A DNA stretch of 64,000 bases from Alkaliphilus serpentinus (lineage in GTDB: Bacteria; Bacillota; Clostridia; Peptostreptococcales; Natronincolaceae), in the NCBI RefSeq assembly GCF_009017255.1, contig NZ_WBZB01000014.1, positions 62,001-126,000 on the forward strand. Reading direction: 5' to 3'. Made by a program: the position numbers and the translations under genes. Within the stretch, counting starts at the first letter, position 1; each line of letters starts with the position of its first letter. The notes beneath the pieces were generated by a model, which was given only the letters and a program-made list of their open reading frames with translations, searched no databases and was not told the origin of the DNA. Below are positions 53,022-61,944 of the stretch, one piece after another.

Positions 53022-54368
53022 CTAATGGGATGGAAAATACAAATCCTCTGCATCCTTATAGAGGTTATAATAATATCCCTTATTTTCGGCAATTTTATGA
53101 ATCATTTCAGTCAATTGATCAACTTCACGATGGGTATTGTAAAACCCAAAGGAGATTCGCACCATCCCAGGATGGGGCATGTGGGGGTATTGAATCCTTC
53201 TCTCCATTTCAGCTGTAGGGATTTCCAACAGCCTTTGAACATATGGATGGGCGCAGAAACAACCACTCCTTACGGCTATTCCCCCTTCATAGGACAATAT
53301 CTTGGCTGTAACTTCATGGGGCAATCCTTGAATATTAAAGGGAATAATGGCAACTCTATTGCTACTATCAGACTTCGGTCCGTATAATTCTACTCCCTCT
53401 ATGATGCTTAGTCTTTGGAGGGTATAATCTGTTAAGGCCTTCTCATGATTTACAATTTCCTTCATACTGATAGATTTTAAGGTTTTAATAGCAGATGAAA
53501 GAGCAACTACTCCCATAAGATTAGGGGTGCCGGCCTCTTCTACCCCTGGCAGACCGGTCCATTTTATGTAATGATGGGTGACTAAATCAACTGCCCCGCC
53601 TCCTGTAATAAGGGGAGGTTCTTTAAAGAGGTCCCTTCGGCCAATTATAATGCCTGTACCAAAGGGGGCATACATCTTATGGCCAGAGAAGACTAAGAAA
53701 TCGATTCTTCCCTTTGATGAGGGAAGATTGATATCCACTGTTTCGTGGGGTACAAGTTGGGCTCCATCCACCAGGAGCTTGGAATTGTAAGTATAACAGA
53801 GGTCACCAATGATATTTAATGGGTTTATAACTCCAGTAACATTTGATGCTCCTGATACAGCCACCAGCTTTTTGTTGGCCTTATACCTCTTGAGCTTTCC
53901 TTCTAAATCATCTAATTTCAGCCTTCCTACTTCATCAACTTCAACATATTCAATCCTATTGTTTTTCCTCCAAGGAAGATCATTTGAATGGTGCTCCATT
54001 GAGCTACATAGTATTACATCATAATCATTAAAAACACTGTAGGCAATCTTATTAATTCCCTCTGTGGTATTTTTTACATATATAACGGTATATAAAGATG
54101 AATCACCATTAACAAATTCTAAGATGAGGTTTCTAGAGGATTCATAAATGTGAGAGGAAAATTGTGATTTATATCCAGTACCTCTATGGATTGAAGAATA
54201 CCATGGAGCAAAGTCATTTACCTCTTTTAAAACAGACTTCAGGGGAGGGGTTGTAGCTGCATTATCGAAATTGATGGCAGTTACAAATCTACCCTTTGGT
54301 AGCTGAATTTTCGTATCTGCCCCCATCACGAGGCTTCTGTAAAACTGGGGGATGTAATCCCTTTTCAT
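53022..54368 (-). CDS. Class V aminotransferase, cysteine desulfurase-like
   Basis: This 448-residue PLP enzyme has NFDNAATTPPL near the start, SMEHHSNDLPW, VDGAQLVPHE, the PLP Lys in FSGHKMYAPFGTG and a late Cys loop AVRSGCFCAHPYVQ. In SufS and IscS a Cys in this loop attacks the substrate sulfur; here two Cys flank a Phe. It probably mobilises sulfur from cysteine or a related compound and passes it to the DsrE-like protein. The start is ATG 54368 after GGTGGTGA; the frame is open 12 codons further. Confidence 0.85.
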   Translation of the reverse strand: MKRDYIPQFYRSLVMGADTKIQLPKGRFVTAINFDNAATTPPLKSVLKEVNDFAPWYSSIHRGTGYKSQFSSHIYESSRNLILEFVNGDSSLYTVIYVKNTTEGINKIAYSVFNDYDVILCSSMEHHSNDLPWRKNNRIEYVEVDEVGRLKLDDLEGKLKRYKANKKLVAVSGASNVTGVINPLNIIGDLCYTYNSKLLVDGAQLVPHETVDINLPSSKGRIDFLVFSGHKMYAPFGTGIIIGRRDLFKEPPLITGGGAVDLVTHHYIKWTGLPGVEEAGTPNLMGVVALSSAIKTLKSISMKEIVNHEKALTDYTLQRLSIIEGVELYGPKSDSSNRVAIIPFNIQGLPHEVTAKILSYEGGIAVRSGCFCAHPYVQRLLEIPTAEMERRIQYPHMPHPGMVRISFGFYNTHREVDQLTEMIHKIAENKGYYYNLYKDAEDLYFPSH

Positions 54369-54439
54369 TAAATCACCACCTATAAAAATACCTTTCAAAA
54401 TCATAGTATTCAGAGGCAGGTGAAATGTGATTAAATAGA

Positions 54440-54463
54440 AAAACCCATCCTAAGGATGGGCTT
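54440..54463 (-). terminator. Terminator after the parvulin gene
   Basis: Read on the minus strand, AAGCCCATCC pairs with GGATGGGTTT around TTA, ending in a T run, 5 bases after the parvulin stop. Confidence 0.8.
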
Positions 54464-54467
54464 TAGA

Positions 54468-55217
54468 TTATATATGAAGCTCTACAGGATACTTTTCCTT
54501 TAGGGCTTCTACTTTATCTAAGAAGAGTTGCTGTTGTTTTTGTGCCAATAGCTGTTGGGATAATTGATCCTTTACATCATCAAAGCTTCGGGTAGCTTCA
54601 GATTTTTTATCGGTTATTTCAATGATGTGATAGCCAAATTGAGTCTTAACTGGTTGACTAAGCTCATTTAACTTCAAATCAAAAGCAGCAGCTTCAAATT
54701 CAGGCACCATTCTTCCTTTAGTAAAATAGCCTAAGTCTCCACCGTTGGCATTGGAAGGGCACTTAGAATACTTATTAGCGGCTTCCTCGAAGGATAATCC
54801 TCCCTTTATTTCGTCAATAACCTTTAAAGCAGACTCTTCACCCTCTACAAGAATATGTCTTCCACGAAGGGACTCAGGTGCTTTAAACTGAGCTGGATTA
54901 TTGTCATAATAAGCCTTTAGTTCAGATTCATCAACATCGGCATTTGCAATGGCTTTATTAATTGCATATTGCTTTAGAAGGCTTGTTTTAAGTCTCTCAA
55001 CCTCTGCTATGTATAATTCGTCATTTTGAAGATTATGATCTAAGGCATCTAAATATAGAAGCTCTTGGTTAACCAATTCTTCTATAAGTCTTTTTTTTCC
55101 ATCTTCAGAATAATATTTCATGGCCTGCTGAGGGTCAATATTATTTAATATAGTATCTACATCATTTTGGGTAATGACCTTTTCTCCTACTACTGCTAAG
55201 ACATTTTCCTTTTTCAT
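54468..55217 (-). CDS. Parvulin-type peptidyl-prolyl isomerase, no signal peptide
   Basis: This 249-residue protein has a SurA/PrsA-like N-terminal helical domain and a PpiC domain (about 115-205) with RGRHILVEGEESA, NGGDLGYFTKGRMVPEFE and KTQFGYHIIEITDKK. PrsA-type foldases are usually lipoproteins, but this one begins MKKENVLAVVGEKVITQND with no hydrophobic signal, so it should act in the cytoplasm. It has its own promoter space upstream and a terminator downstream. Confidence 0.92.
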   Translation of the reverse strand: MKKENVLAVVGEKVITQNDVDTILNNIDPQQAMKYYSEDGKKRLIEELVNQELLYLDALDHNLQNDELYIAEVERLKTSLLKQYAINKAIANADVDESELKAYYDNNPAQFKAPESLRGRHILVEGEESALKVIDEIKGGLSFEEAANKYSKCPSNANGGDLGYFTKGRMVPEFEAAAFDLKLNELSQPVKTQFGYHIIEITDKKSEATRSFDDVKDQLSQQLLAQKQQQLFLDKVEALKEKYPVELHI

Positions 55218-55447
55218 AAATTAAACGCTCCTTTATATAATTAGTTTCCATGCCATCATATCAAAAAATAGTATGAATGTCCAACTCATATGGAAGTATA
55301 CAATTGAATAAATTTTCATGATGATCTCTATGGGGTTATCATCCTAATGATGGTGTATAAAGATTGATAAATAAAAAATATAGCTATACTTTTAGCATTT
55401 TTATGATAAAATATTCAATAAATAAATATTTACAAGGAGTCGATACA

Positions 55448-56521
55448 ATGAATATACCACCACTACGTATAGGGAACCTGGTAGCACCTATCCCCATTAT
55501 ACAAGGTGCCATGGGGGTTGGGGTTTCCCTATCCAGCTTGGCCTCAGCAGTAGCAAATGAAGGGGGAATTGGTGTTATCTCTGGTGTTCAAATAGGCTTT
55601 AGAGAGGATGGCTTTGAAACCAACAATGATGAGGCTAATGTAAGGGGATTAAAAAAGGAAATAAGAAGAGCCAGGGAATTGAGTCCTAAGGGGATTCTAG
55701 GTGTAAACCTTCTTGTGGCTATAAATAATTATAAGGATATGGTTAAAGCTGCCGTGGAGGAGAAAATAGATTTAATCATTTCTGGAGCTGGCCTGCCAAC
55801 AGAATTACCCATGCTGGTTAAAAACACCTCCACAAAAATTGCCCCAATAGTATCATCGGGAAAGGCAGCAGCCCTCATCACCAAGCTCTGGCAAAGGAAA
55901 TTTGATTATACCCCCGATATGGTAATAGTTGAGGGGCCTGAGGCAGGAGGACACTTAGGCTTTTCTATGGAGGATTTAGAAAGTAAGACAATTCCTCCTT
56001 TGACAGAAATCGTAAAAGAGGTTATAGAGGCTTTAAAGCCCTTTAAAGGAGGGGCCGATATACCCGTTGTTGCGGCAGGAGGCATCTATACTGGTAAAGA
56101 TATAGCCGATTATCTAAAAATAGGTGCTGCGGGGGTTCAAATGGCCACTAGATTTGTTGCAACCCATGAATGCGATGCTGACCCCAGCTATAAGGAAGCA
56201 TACATAGATTCGGAATTTGAGGACATTAAGCTTGTGAAAAGCCCTGTAGGGATGCCCGGGAGGGCCATAAGAAATCCCTTTATTAAAGCCCTTGAAAAGG
56301 ATAATATCCCTATAAATAAATGCTACAATTGTTTAAGACCATGTAACCCAGCAGATAGCCCCTATTGTATATCAACTGCTTTAATTAATGCAGTGAAGGG
56401 GGATTTAGAAAAAGGGTTAATCTTTGTAGGTCAAAACGCATATAAGTTGAAGGAAATTGTTTCTGTAAAAGAGCTTATGCAACAGCTGGTTGAAGAGACT
56501 AACGCGTCTTTAGCTTATTAG
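55448..56521 (+). CDS. Nitronate monooxygenase family flavoprotein
   Basis: This 357-residue TIM-barrel flavoprotein has IIQGAMGVGVS at the start, the catalytic His in EGPEAGGHLGFS, and FMN-binding VVAAGGIYTGKDIADYL and GAAGVQMATRF. A Cys cluster CYNCLRPCNPADSPYC near residue 300 is notable and may bind metal. The family includes nitronate monooxygenase and the FabK enoyl reductase; the choice is uncertain. The start is ATG 55448 with CAAGGAG; the frame is open 28 codons further without support. A terminator follows. Confidence 0.85.
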   Translation: MNIPPLRIGNLVAPIPIIQGAMGVGVSLSSLASAVANEGGIGVISGVQIGFREDGFETNNDEANVRGLKKEIRRARELSPKGILGVNLLVAINNYKDMVKAAVEEKIDLIISGAGLPTELPMLVKNTSTKIAPIVSSGKAAALITKLWQRKFDYTPDMVIVEGPEAGGHLGFSMEDLESKTIPPLTEIVKEVIEALKPFKGGADIPVVAAGGIYTGKDIADYLKIGAAGVQMATRFVATHECDADPSYKEAYIDSEFEDIKLVKSPVGMPGRAIRNPFIKALEKDNIPINKCYNCLRPCNPADSPYCISTALINAVKGDLEKGLIFVGQNAYKLKEIVSVKELMQQLVEETNASLAY

Positions 56522-56588
56522 ATATAAATTTATAAGTTTTTCTTCAAAGAACTATTGGTTTAAGAATACTTAAAAATGCAAATAATAG

Positions 56589-56612
56589 AACCCCAGACAG
56601 GGGTTTTTTTAT
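56589..56612 (+). terminator. Terminator after the nitronate monooxygenase-like gene
   Basis: AACCCC pairs with GGGGTT around AGACA, followed by a T run. The rest of 56522-56851 is AT-rich and shows no gene I trust; it should hold the pyruvate carboxylase promoter. Confidence 0.8.
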
Positions 56613-56851
56613 TGCTTATAAACAAAAATGTCTATTTACTTAAATGCTATCTGTTAATTTTAATACATAATAAAATATTTATATGCATAAAAACAACTAT
56701 TAGGATTAAGAATGTCACTCCTGTAATGATAGAAAAATATATTGATATAACAGCATCCATAATGTATAATCTTTATAATGTTATTTATAAACTTTTTGTA
56801 ATAATGATGAATATATATACATGTCATACATTTTAATTTGGAGGTAAGAAA

Positions 56852-59800
56852 ATGGAAATTAAAAAATTTAAGAGGGTTTTAGTTGCTAATCGAGGAGAAA
56901 TAGCCATTCGGGTTTTTAGAGCCTGTAATGAATTGGGAATTCGTACAGTGGCTATTTATTCAAATGAGGATAAGACCTCTCTATTTAGAACAAAAGCAGA
57001 TGAATCCTATTTAATTGGTAAGAATAAAGGACCGGTAGAGGCTTATCTAAGCATAGATGAGATCATTAGTCTTGCTCAGAAAAAAGCCGTCGATGCCATA
57101 CATCCAGGCTATGGTTTCTTATCAGAGAACCCTGAGTTTGCAAGAAAGTGTAAAGAGGCGGGTATCGTCTTTATAGGTCCTGACTATACCGTAATTGAAA
57201 AGATGGGAGATAAAATACAATCTAAGATTGTGGCTAGAGAGGCCAATGTACCAACCATTCCGGGAGTTGAAAAGCCCATAGCAACGGAGGAGGAAGCCAA
57301 GGAGTTTGCAAATTATTGTGGCTACCCTGTTATCGTCAAGGCTGCAGCTGGTGGCGGTGGAAGGGGAATGAGGATTGTTCATAAGGAATCTGATTTAATT
57401 CCTTCTTACTATAGTGCTAAAAATGAAGCCAAAAAAGCCTTTGGCATAGATGACATTTTTATTGAAAAATATCTTGAAAAGCCAAAACACATAGAGGTAC
57501 AGGTTTTGGGAGATCAATACGGAAACATGGTCCACCTATATGAAAGGGATTGCTCTATTCAAAGAAGACATCAAAAAATTATAGAATTCACTCCTAGTAT
57601 TACAATTACCCAGGAAAAAAGGAAGGAGATCTGTAATGATGCAATAAAAATTGCCAAGGCGGTGGGCTATAGCAATGCAGGAACAGTAGAATTTCTTGTA
57701 GATAAATATGGAAACCATTATTTTATTGAGATGAATCCGAGAATACAAGTGGAGCACACCGTTACAGAAATGGTAACGGGAATCGATATCGTACAAAGTC
57801 AGATCCTAATAGCGGAAGGATATCCTCTAGATTCTCAAGAGGTGGATATAAAAAGTCAAGAAGCTGTTGAGGTAAATGGATATGCTATTCAATGTAGGGT
57901 TACAACGGAGGATCCAGCCAACCAATTTGCCCCTGATACTGGAAGAATCGATGTTTATAGAAGCGGCTCTGGCTTTGGAATTCGTTTAGATGGAGGAAAT
58001 GGCTTTACTGGAGCTGTGATAAGCCCCTACTATGATAGCTTATTGGTAAAGGTATGCTCCTGGTCAAGAACCTTTGAGGATGCCATTCGTAAATCTATAA
58101 GATCCGTTAAGGAGCTAAAGGTTTCGGGGGTAAAGACAAATTCAGCCTTTTTAATTAATGTACTAAACCATGAGGCCTTTTTAAAGGGTGAATGTCATAC
58201 AGATTTTATTGCCGAAAATCCATCCCTATTTGATATAGCCCCTAAAACTGATAAAGAGCTTAAAGTACTTAAATATATTGGGGATAAGGTTGTAAATGAA
58301 ACCCAGGGGATAAAAAAGGAGTTTGATGTGCCGGTTGTTCCAAGGTTTGTTAAGGCCAATGGGCTACAGGGAACCAAGCAAATCCTAGATAGTGGTGGCC
58401 CAGAAGGATTGGTAAAATGGATTAAAGAACAAAGACGTCTCCTTTTAACGGATACCACCATGAGGGACGCCCATCAATCCCTTATGGCCACAAGAGTCAG
58501 GACTAGGGATATGGTAAAGATCGCCAAGGCCACCTCTGTTTTAGCAAAGGAGTTATTCTCTGTAGAAATGTGGGGAGGAGCTACCTTTGATGTGGCCTAT
58601 AGATTTTTAAAGGAAGATCCTTGGGTAAGGCTTCAGGAGCTAAGGCGAAGGATGCCAAATATCTTATTTCAAATGCTACTAAGGGGCAGTAATGGTGTGG
58701 GATATAAAAACTACCCGGATAATGTCATAAGGGAGTTTATAAAGGAATCGGCAGCCTCTGGTATTGATCTTTTTAGAATTTTTGATTCCCTCAACTGGTT
58801 AAAGGGAATGGAGGTAGCCATAGATGAGGTATTAAAGCAAAATAAAATTGCTGAGGCGTGCATCTGCTATACTGGGGATATATTAGACATCAATCGAGAT
58901 AAATATAGCCTACAGTACTATGTGAATATGGCAAAGGAAATTGAAAAAACAGGAGCCCATATATTAGCCATCAAGGACATGTCGGCCCTATTAAAGCCCT
59001 ATGGGGCGCAAAAGCTGATAAAGGCCCTTAAGGATGCGGTTTCTATGCCGATTCATCTTCATACCCATGATAGTAGCGGAAATGGGATTGCTACAGTTCT
59101 AATGGCAGCAGAAGCTGGAGTGGATATTGTTGATACAGCAATAAACAGCATGTCGGGATTAACAAGCCAACCAGCCCTTAATTCAGTAGTGGCGGCTTTA
59201 GAGAATGCAAATAGGGACACCGGGCTAGACCTTGAAGCTATAGAAGATATTTCTAGATACTGGGCAGCAGTAAGGCCAGTTTACAGCAAATTTGAATCGG
59301 ATTTAAAATCTGGGACTACCGAGGTATACAAATATGAGATCCCCGGTGGCCAGTATTCCAACCTTAAGCCTCAGGTTGAGAGCTTTGGTTTGGGACACCG
59401 ATTTAAGGAAGTTAAGGAAATGTATAAAACTGTAAATGAAATGGTGGGAGATATCGTTAAGGTTACCCCCTCCTCAAAAATGGTTGGGGATATGGCAATA
59501 TTCATGGTGCAGAATGACTTAACACCTGAAAATATATACGAGAAGGGTAAGGATTTAAACTACCCAGATTCAGTAGTTTCCTATTTTAAAGGAATGATGG
59601 GTCAGCCTATGGGTGGCTTTCCAGAAAAGCTGCAGCAGCTGGTTCTAAAGGGTGAAGAGGCAATAACCATAAGACCTGGGGAAATGTTGCCTTCAGAGGA
59701 CTTTGATAAAATAGGCCAGTTGCTAAATACTAAGCTTGGTATCGAAGGAACCATGAAGGAAAAGCTAAGCTATGCTTTATATCCAAAGGTTTTTGAGGAC

Positions 59801-60286
59801 TATGTAGCCTATATTAAGGAATATGGGGATTTAAGCCCTATGGGTAGTGATGTTTTTTTCCATGGATTAAACGAAGGGGAAACCTGTGAGGTGGAAATTG
59901 CAGAGGGTAAGACTCTAATTATAAAGCTGCAGGAGATTGGAAGATTAGATATCAATGGTAATAGAAATGTAGTCTTCGAGGTTAATGGCAATCGAAGGGA
60001 GATATCCATCCCTGATAAAGCCAGTGGTTCGGCTCAAGTGGCGGAGTTCACCAAGATGGCTAATTCTGAGGACCCTATGGAGATTGGCGCCAGTATTCCA
60101 GGAAATGTGGTAAAGGTTTTGGTGAAAGAGGGAGACAAAATTGAAGAGGGTCAAAGTCTAATGGTTGTTGAAGCCATGAAGATGGAGACCAATATCCTTT
60201 CATCGGTTAAAGGTGAGGTTGAGACCATATTTGTTAAAGAAAAGCAGCAGGTTAAGTCTGGAGAGCTATTAATCAAACTTAAATAA
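56852..60286 (+). CDS. pyc: Pyruvate carboxylase
   Basis: This 1144-residue biotin enzyme makes oxaloacetate from pyruvate and bicarbonate. The biotin carboxylase domain (about 1-450) has VKAAAGGGGRGMRIV and EMNPRIQVEHTVTE. The carboxyltransferase domain (about 530-1000) has LLTDTTMRDAHQSLMATRVR and the metal-binding HLHTHDSSGNG. The C-terminal carrier domain has VVEAMKMET with biotinyl Lys at about residue 1110. It is full length for the single-chain form. TTTGGAGG precedes the start. It feeds oxaloacetate for biosynthesis and shares pyruvate with the PFOR gene downstream. Confidence 0.97.
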   Translation: MEIKKFKRVLVANRGEIAIRVFRACNELGIRTVAIYSNEDKTSLFRTKADESYLIGKNKGPVEAYLSIDEIISLAQKKAVDAIHPGYGFLSENPEFARKCKEAGIVFIGPDYTVIEKMGDKIQSKIVAREANVPTIPGVEKPIATEEEAKEFANYCGYPVIVKAAAGGGGRGMRIVHKESDLIPSYYSAKNEAKKAFGIDDIFIEKYLEKPKHIEVQVLGDQYGNMVHLYERDCSIQRRHQKIIEFTPSITITQEKRKEICNDAIKIAKAVGYSNAGTVEFLVDKYGNHYFIEMNPRIQVEHTVTEMVTGIDIVQSQILIAEGYPLDSQEVDIKSQEAVEVNGYAIQCRVTTEDPANQFAPDTGRIDVYRSGSGFGIRLDGGNGFTGAVISPYYDSLLVKVCSWSRTFEDAIRKSIRSVKELKVSGVKTNSAFLINVLNHEAFLKGECHTDFIAENPSLFDIAPKTDKELKVLKYIGDKVVNETQGIKKEFDVPVVPRFVKANGLQGTKQILDSGGPEGLVKWIKEQRRLLLTDTTMRDAHQSLMATRVRTRDMVKIAKATSVLAKELFSVEMWGGATFDVAYRFLKEDPWVRLQELRRRMPNILFQMLLRGSNGVGYKNYPDNVIREFIKESAASGIDLFRIFDSLNWLKGMEVAIDEVLKQNKIAEACICYTGDILDINRDKYSLQYYVNMAKEIEKTGAHILAIKDMSALLKPYGAQKLIKALKDAVSMPIHLHTHDSSGNGIATVLMAAEAGVDIVDTAINSMSGLTSQPALNSVVAALENANRDTGLDLEAIEDISRYWAAVRPVYSKFESDLKSGTTEVYKYEIPGGQYSNLKPQVESFGLGHRFKEVKEMYKTVNEMVGDIVKVTPSSKMVGDMAIFMVQNDLTPENIYEKGKDLNYPDSVVSYFKGMMGQPMGGFPEKLQQLVLKGEEAITIRPGEMLPSEDFDKIGQLLNTKLGIEGTMKEKLSYALYPKVFEDYVAYIKEYGDLSPMGSDVFFHGLNEGETCEVEIAEGKTLIIKLQEIGRLDINGNRNVVFEVNGNRREISIPDKASGSAQVAEFTKMANSEDPMEIGASIPGNVVKVLVKEGDKIEEGQSLMVVEAMKMETNILSSVKGEVETIFVKEKQQVKSGELLIKLK

Positions 60287-60297
60287 AAAATGAAAAG

Positions 60298-60356
60298 GAA
60301 GCAAGGGGACGGTTCAGGACCAGTTTTTCACTGGTCCCCAACCGTCCCCTTGCTTC
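60298..60356. repeat. Large REP-like palindrome with GGGGACGG core
   Basis: GAAGCAAGGGGACGGTT (60298-60314) pairs perfectly with AACCGTCCCCTTGCTTC (60340-60356), with an inner 7-bp stem GGACCAG/CTGGTCC. It resembles the GGGGACAGG palindromes around the RAYT gene and lies just after pyruvate carboxylase, where it can also act as a terminator. Confidence 0.7.
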
Positions 60357-60441
60357 TTTAAAATATTTCATCATGGTTTTAGAAGGAAAGCAGGGGGCAG
60401 AGGAAGAATCTATATAGTAACCAAAGAATGGAGGTATTGAT

Positions 60442-61185
60442 ATGACTACGATAAAGGAAAATAGAGAATTTTTAAAGGCAAACTTTTCTAAGCTGGAGGA
60501 GATCGAAACCCATCAAAAGGCGGGCCTGCCCCAACCACCATTGGAAAAGGAATGGACCGGGGGAGGTTTAATAGATTTACCAGAAGTAAATGAGGATCTA
60601 TTAAAGGAAAGAGATGTATTTAAAATTTTAAAGAATAGAAGAAGTGAAAGAAAATATATTGATTACCAATTATCTCTAGAGGAGCTATCCTTTATTCTGT
60701 GGGCAACCCAAGGGGTAGATGAAATAAAGGGAGATCACTATGCCACTCTAAGACCTGTTCCTTCAGGAGGAGCTAGACATCCCTTTGAAACCTATATAGT
60801 TGTAAATAATTTAGCTAACCTCAAACCTGGGTTGTATAGATATCTTGCCTTAAGCCATAAGCTCGGATTTATTTCTAATATTGAGGAGGCAGAAGAAAAA
60901 GTAACAAAGGCCACCCGCGGACAAAAGTTTGTTGGAAAGGCCCCAGTGGTACTATTTTAGAGCTGTATACCCTATAGAAGTGAATGGAGATATGATGTAG
61001 CAGCCCATAAAACAATGCTTTTAGACGCAGGGCATTTATGCCAAAACCTTTATATAGCTTGTGAAGCTTTGGATTTAGTTACCTGTGCAATTGCTGCTTA
61101 TGATCAAAGGCTTGTAGATGACCTATGCCAATTAGATGGTGAGAATGAATTTATTATCTACCTTGCGCCAGTTGCAAAGGTATAA
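60442..61185 (+). pseudogene. SagB-like nitroreductase family gene interrupted by TAG
   Basis: The frame runs from ATG 60442 to TAA 61183-61185 (247 codons) but has TAG at 60958-60960 (codon 173). Before it are RRSERKYIDYQLSLEELSFI, PSGGARHPFETYIVV and GLYRYLALSH; after it are CIPYRSEWRYDVAAHKTMLL, DAGHLCQNLYIACEA and EFIIYLAPVAKV, all typical of SagB-type nitroreductases. The TAG falls where relatives often have Trp, so TGG-to-TAG is the simplest cause. Readthrough or pyrrolysine is less likely. AATGGAGG precedes the start. Confidence 0.8.
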
Positions 61186-61450
61186 CGTGAGCTTTCATAA
61201 ATAAAGTATGTCTTAGACAAATAAAATATTTTAATGAATATGTTATAAAAATAGTACAGGGAGACATCTTTGTACTATTTTTATAATTAACAATAGGGTG
61301 TACTGGATAAATTAACAAAAATTACAAAATAGAGAAATTAGGTGCAAGAATTAAAATTAATTAACATATTATTTAGAGTTAGAAGAAGGATATCAAACAC
61401 CTATAACGAAGTATTAACTATGCTTGAGGATATGTAAAGAGAGGTTAACT

Positions 61451-61627
61451 ATGGGTAAAAATATTGAGTTAAAAATCTTAAAGGAAAAGATCGAAGAATT
61501 TAGAGGAAGACTCAACAAGTTGGTTGAGAATGGGAGGTTTGATGAAGAAGACACCCTTGCCCTTAGTCAAGAAATTGACTTGTTACTATTGGAGTATATA
61601 AGGTTGCAAAGGGAAGTTGAAAACTAA
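61451..61627 (+). CDS. Spo0E-like aspartyl-phosphate phosphatase family protein
   Basis: This 58-residue protein has the Spo0E plan: a first helix LKEKIEEFRGRLNKLVEN, a turn, and a second helix with the family mark LSQEIDLLLLEYIRLQ. Spo0E proteins dephosphorylate Spo0A or related regulators and delay sporulation; their presence suggests a spore former. The ATG at 61451 follows AGAGAGG; the frame opens nine codons earlier. Single gene. Confidence 0.82.
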   Translation: MGKNIELKILKEKIEEFRGRLNKLVENGRFDEEDTLALSQEIDLLLLEYIRLQREVEN

Positions 61628-61889
61628 TTTTTTTAAAACATATTGCCATTTAATCTAAAGACTGATTAGATGCAATTTTTTTAAAGGATAAATTGGTATT
61701 ACCATCTCCAACCCATAGCTGTTAGTATACAAGTTCTTTTATTTAATAAAAGATTTGAACTAGAATGAATCAAGTGGAGCATAAAAGCATAGGTATCTAT
61801 AAAAAGATCGAATTATTAAAAAGTTACAAAAAAGTTGAAATTCTAAAAAAAAATCCACTATAAAAAGCAATTTATTTATTATATAATGT

Positions 61890-61927
61890 AATGTATACAA
61901 GATACATTGTTTCTATCAAAGATAGAA
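61890..61927 (+). promoter_or_regulatory. Two dyads upstream of pyruvate:ferredoxin oxidoreductase
   Basis: AATGTATACAAGATACATT (61890-61908) has 7-bp arms and a 5-base centre. TTCTATCAAAGATAGAA (61911-61927) has 7-bp arms and a 3-base centre. They lie 36-73 bases before the start, just after a TATAAT-like box, so they may be operators or 5-prime stabilisers. The remaining 61628-61889 shows no gene. Confidence 0.4.
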
Positions 61928-61944
61928 CAATTAATATTATATAA

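Noticed and set aside
56576-56836. 86-codon ORF after the nitronate monooxygenase-like gene
   Set aside because: It overlaps an intrinsic terminator, is very rich in Ile, Asn, Tyr and Lys as expected from AT-rich spacer DNA, and has no ribosome site.
60958-60960. Pyrrolysine codon in the nitroreductase gene
   Set aside because: The position is usually Trp in the family and one base change explains it; no pyl genes are visible here, though they could lie elsewhere.
61342-61437. 31-codon GTG ORF just before the Spo0E-like gene
   Set aside because: Weak ribosome site and ordinary length for chance in AT-rich DNA; no family features.
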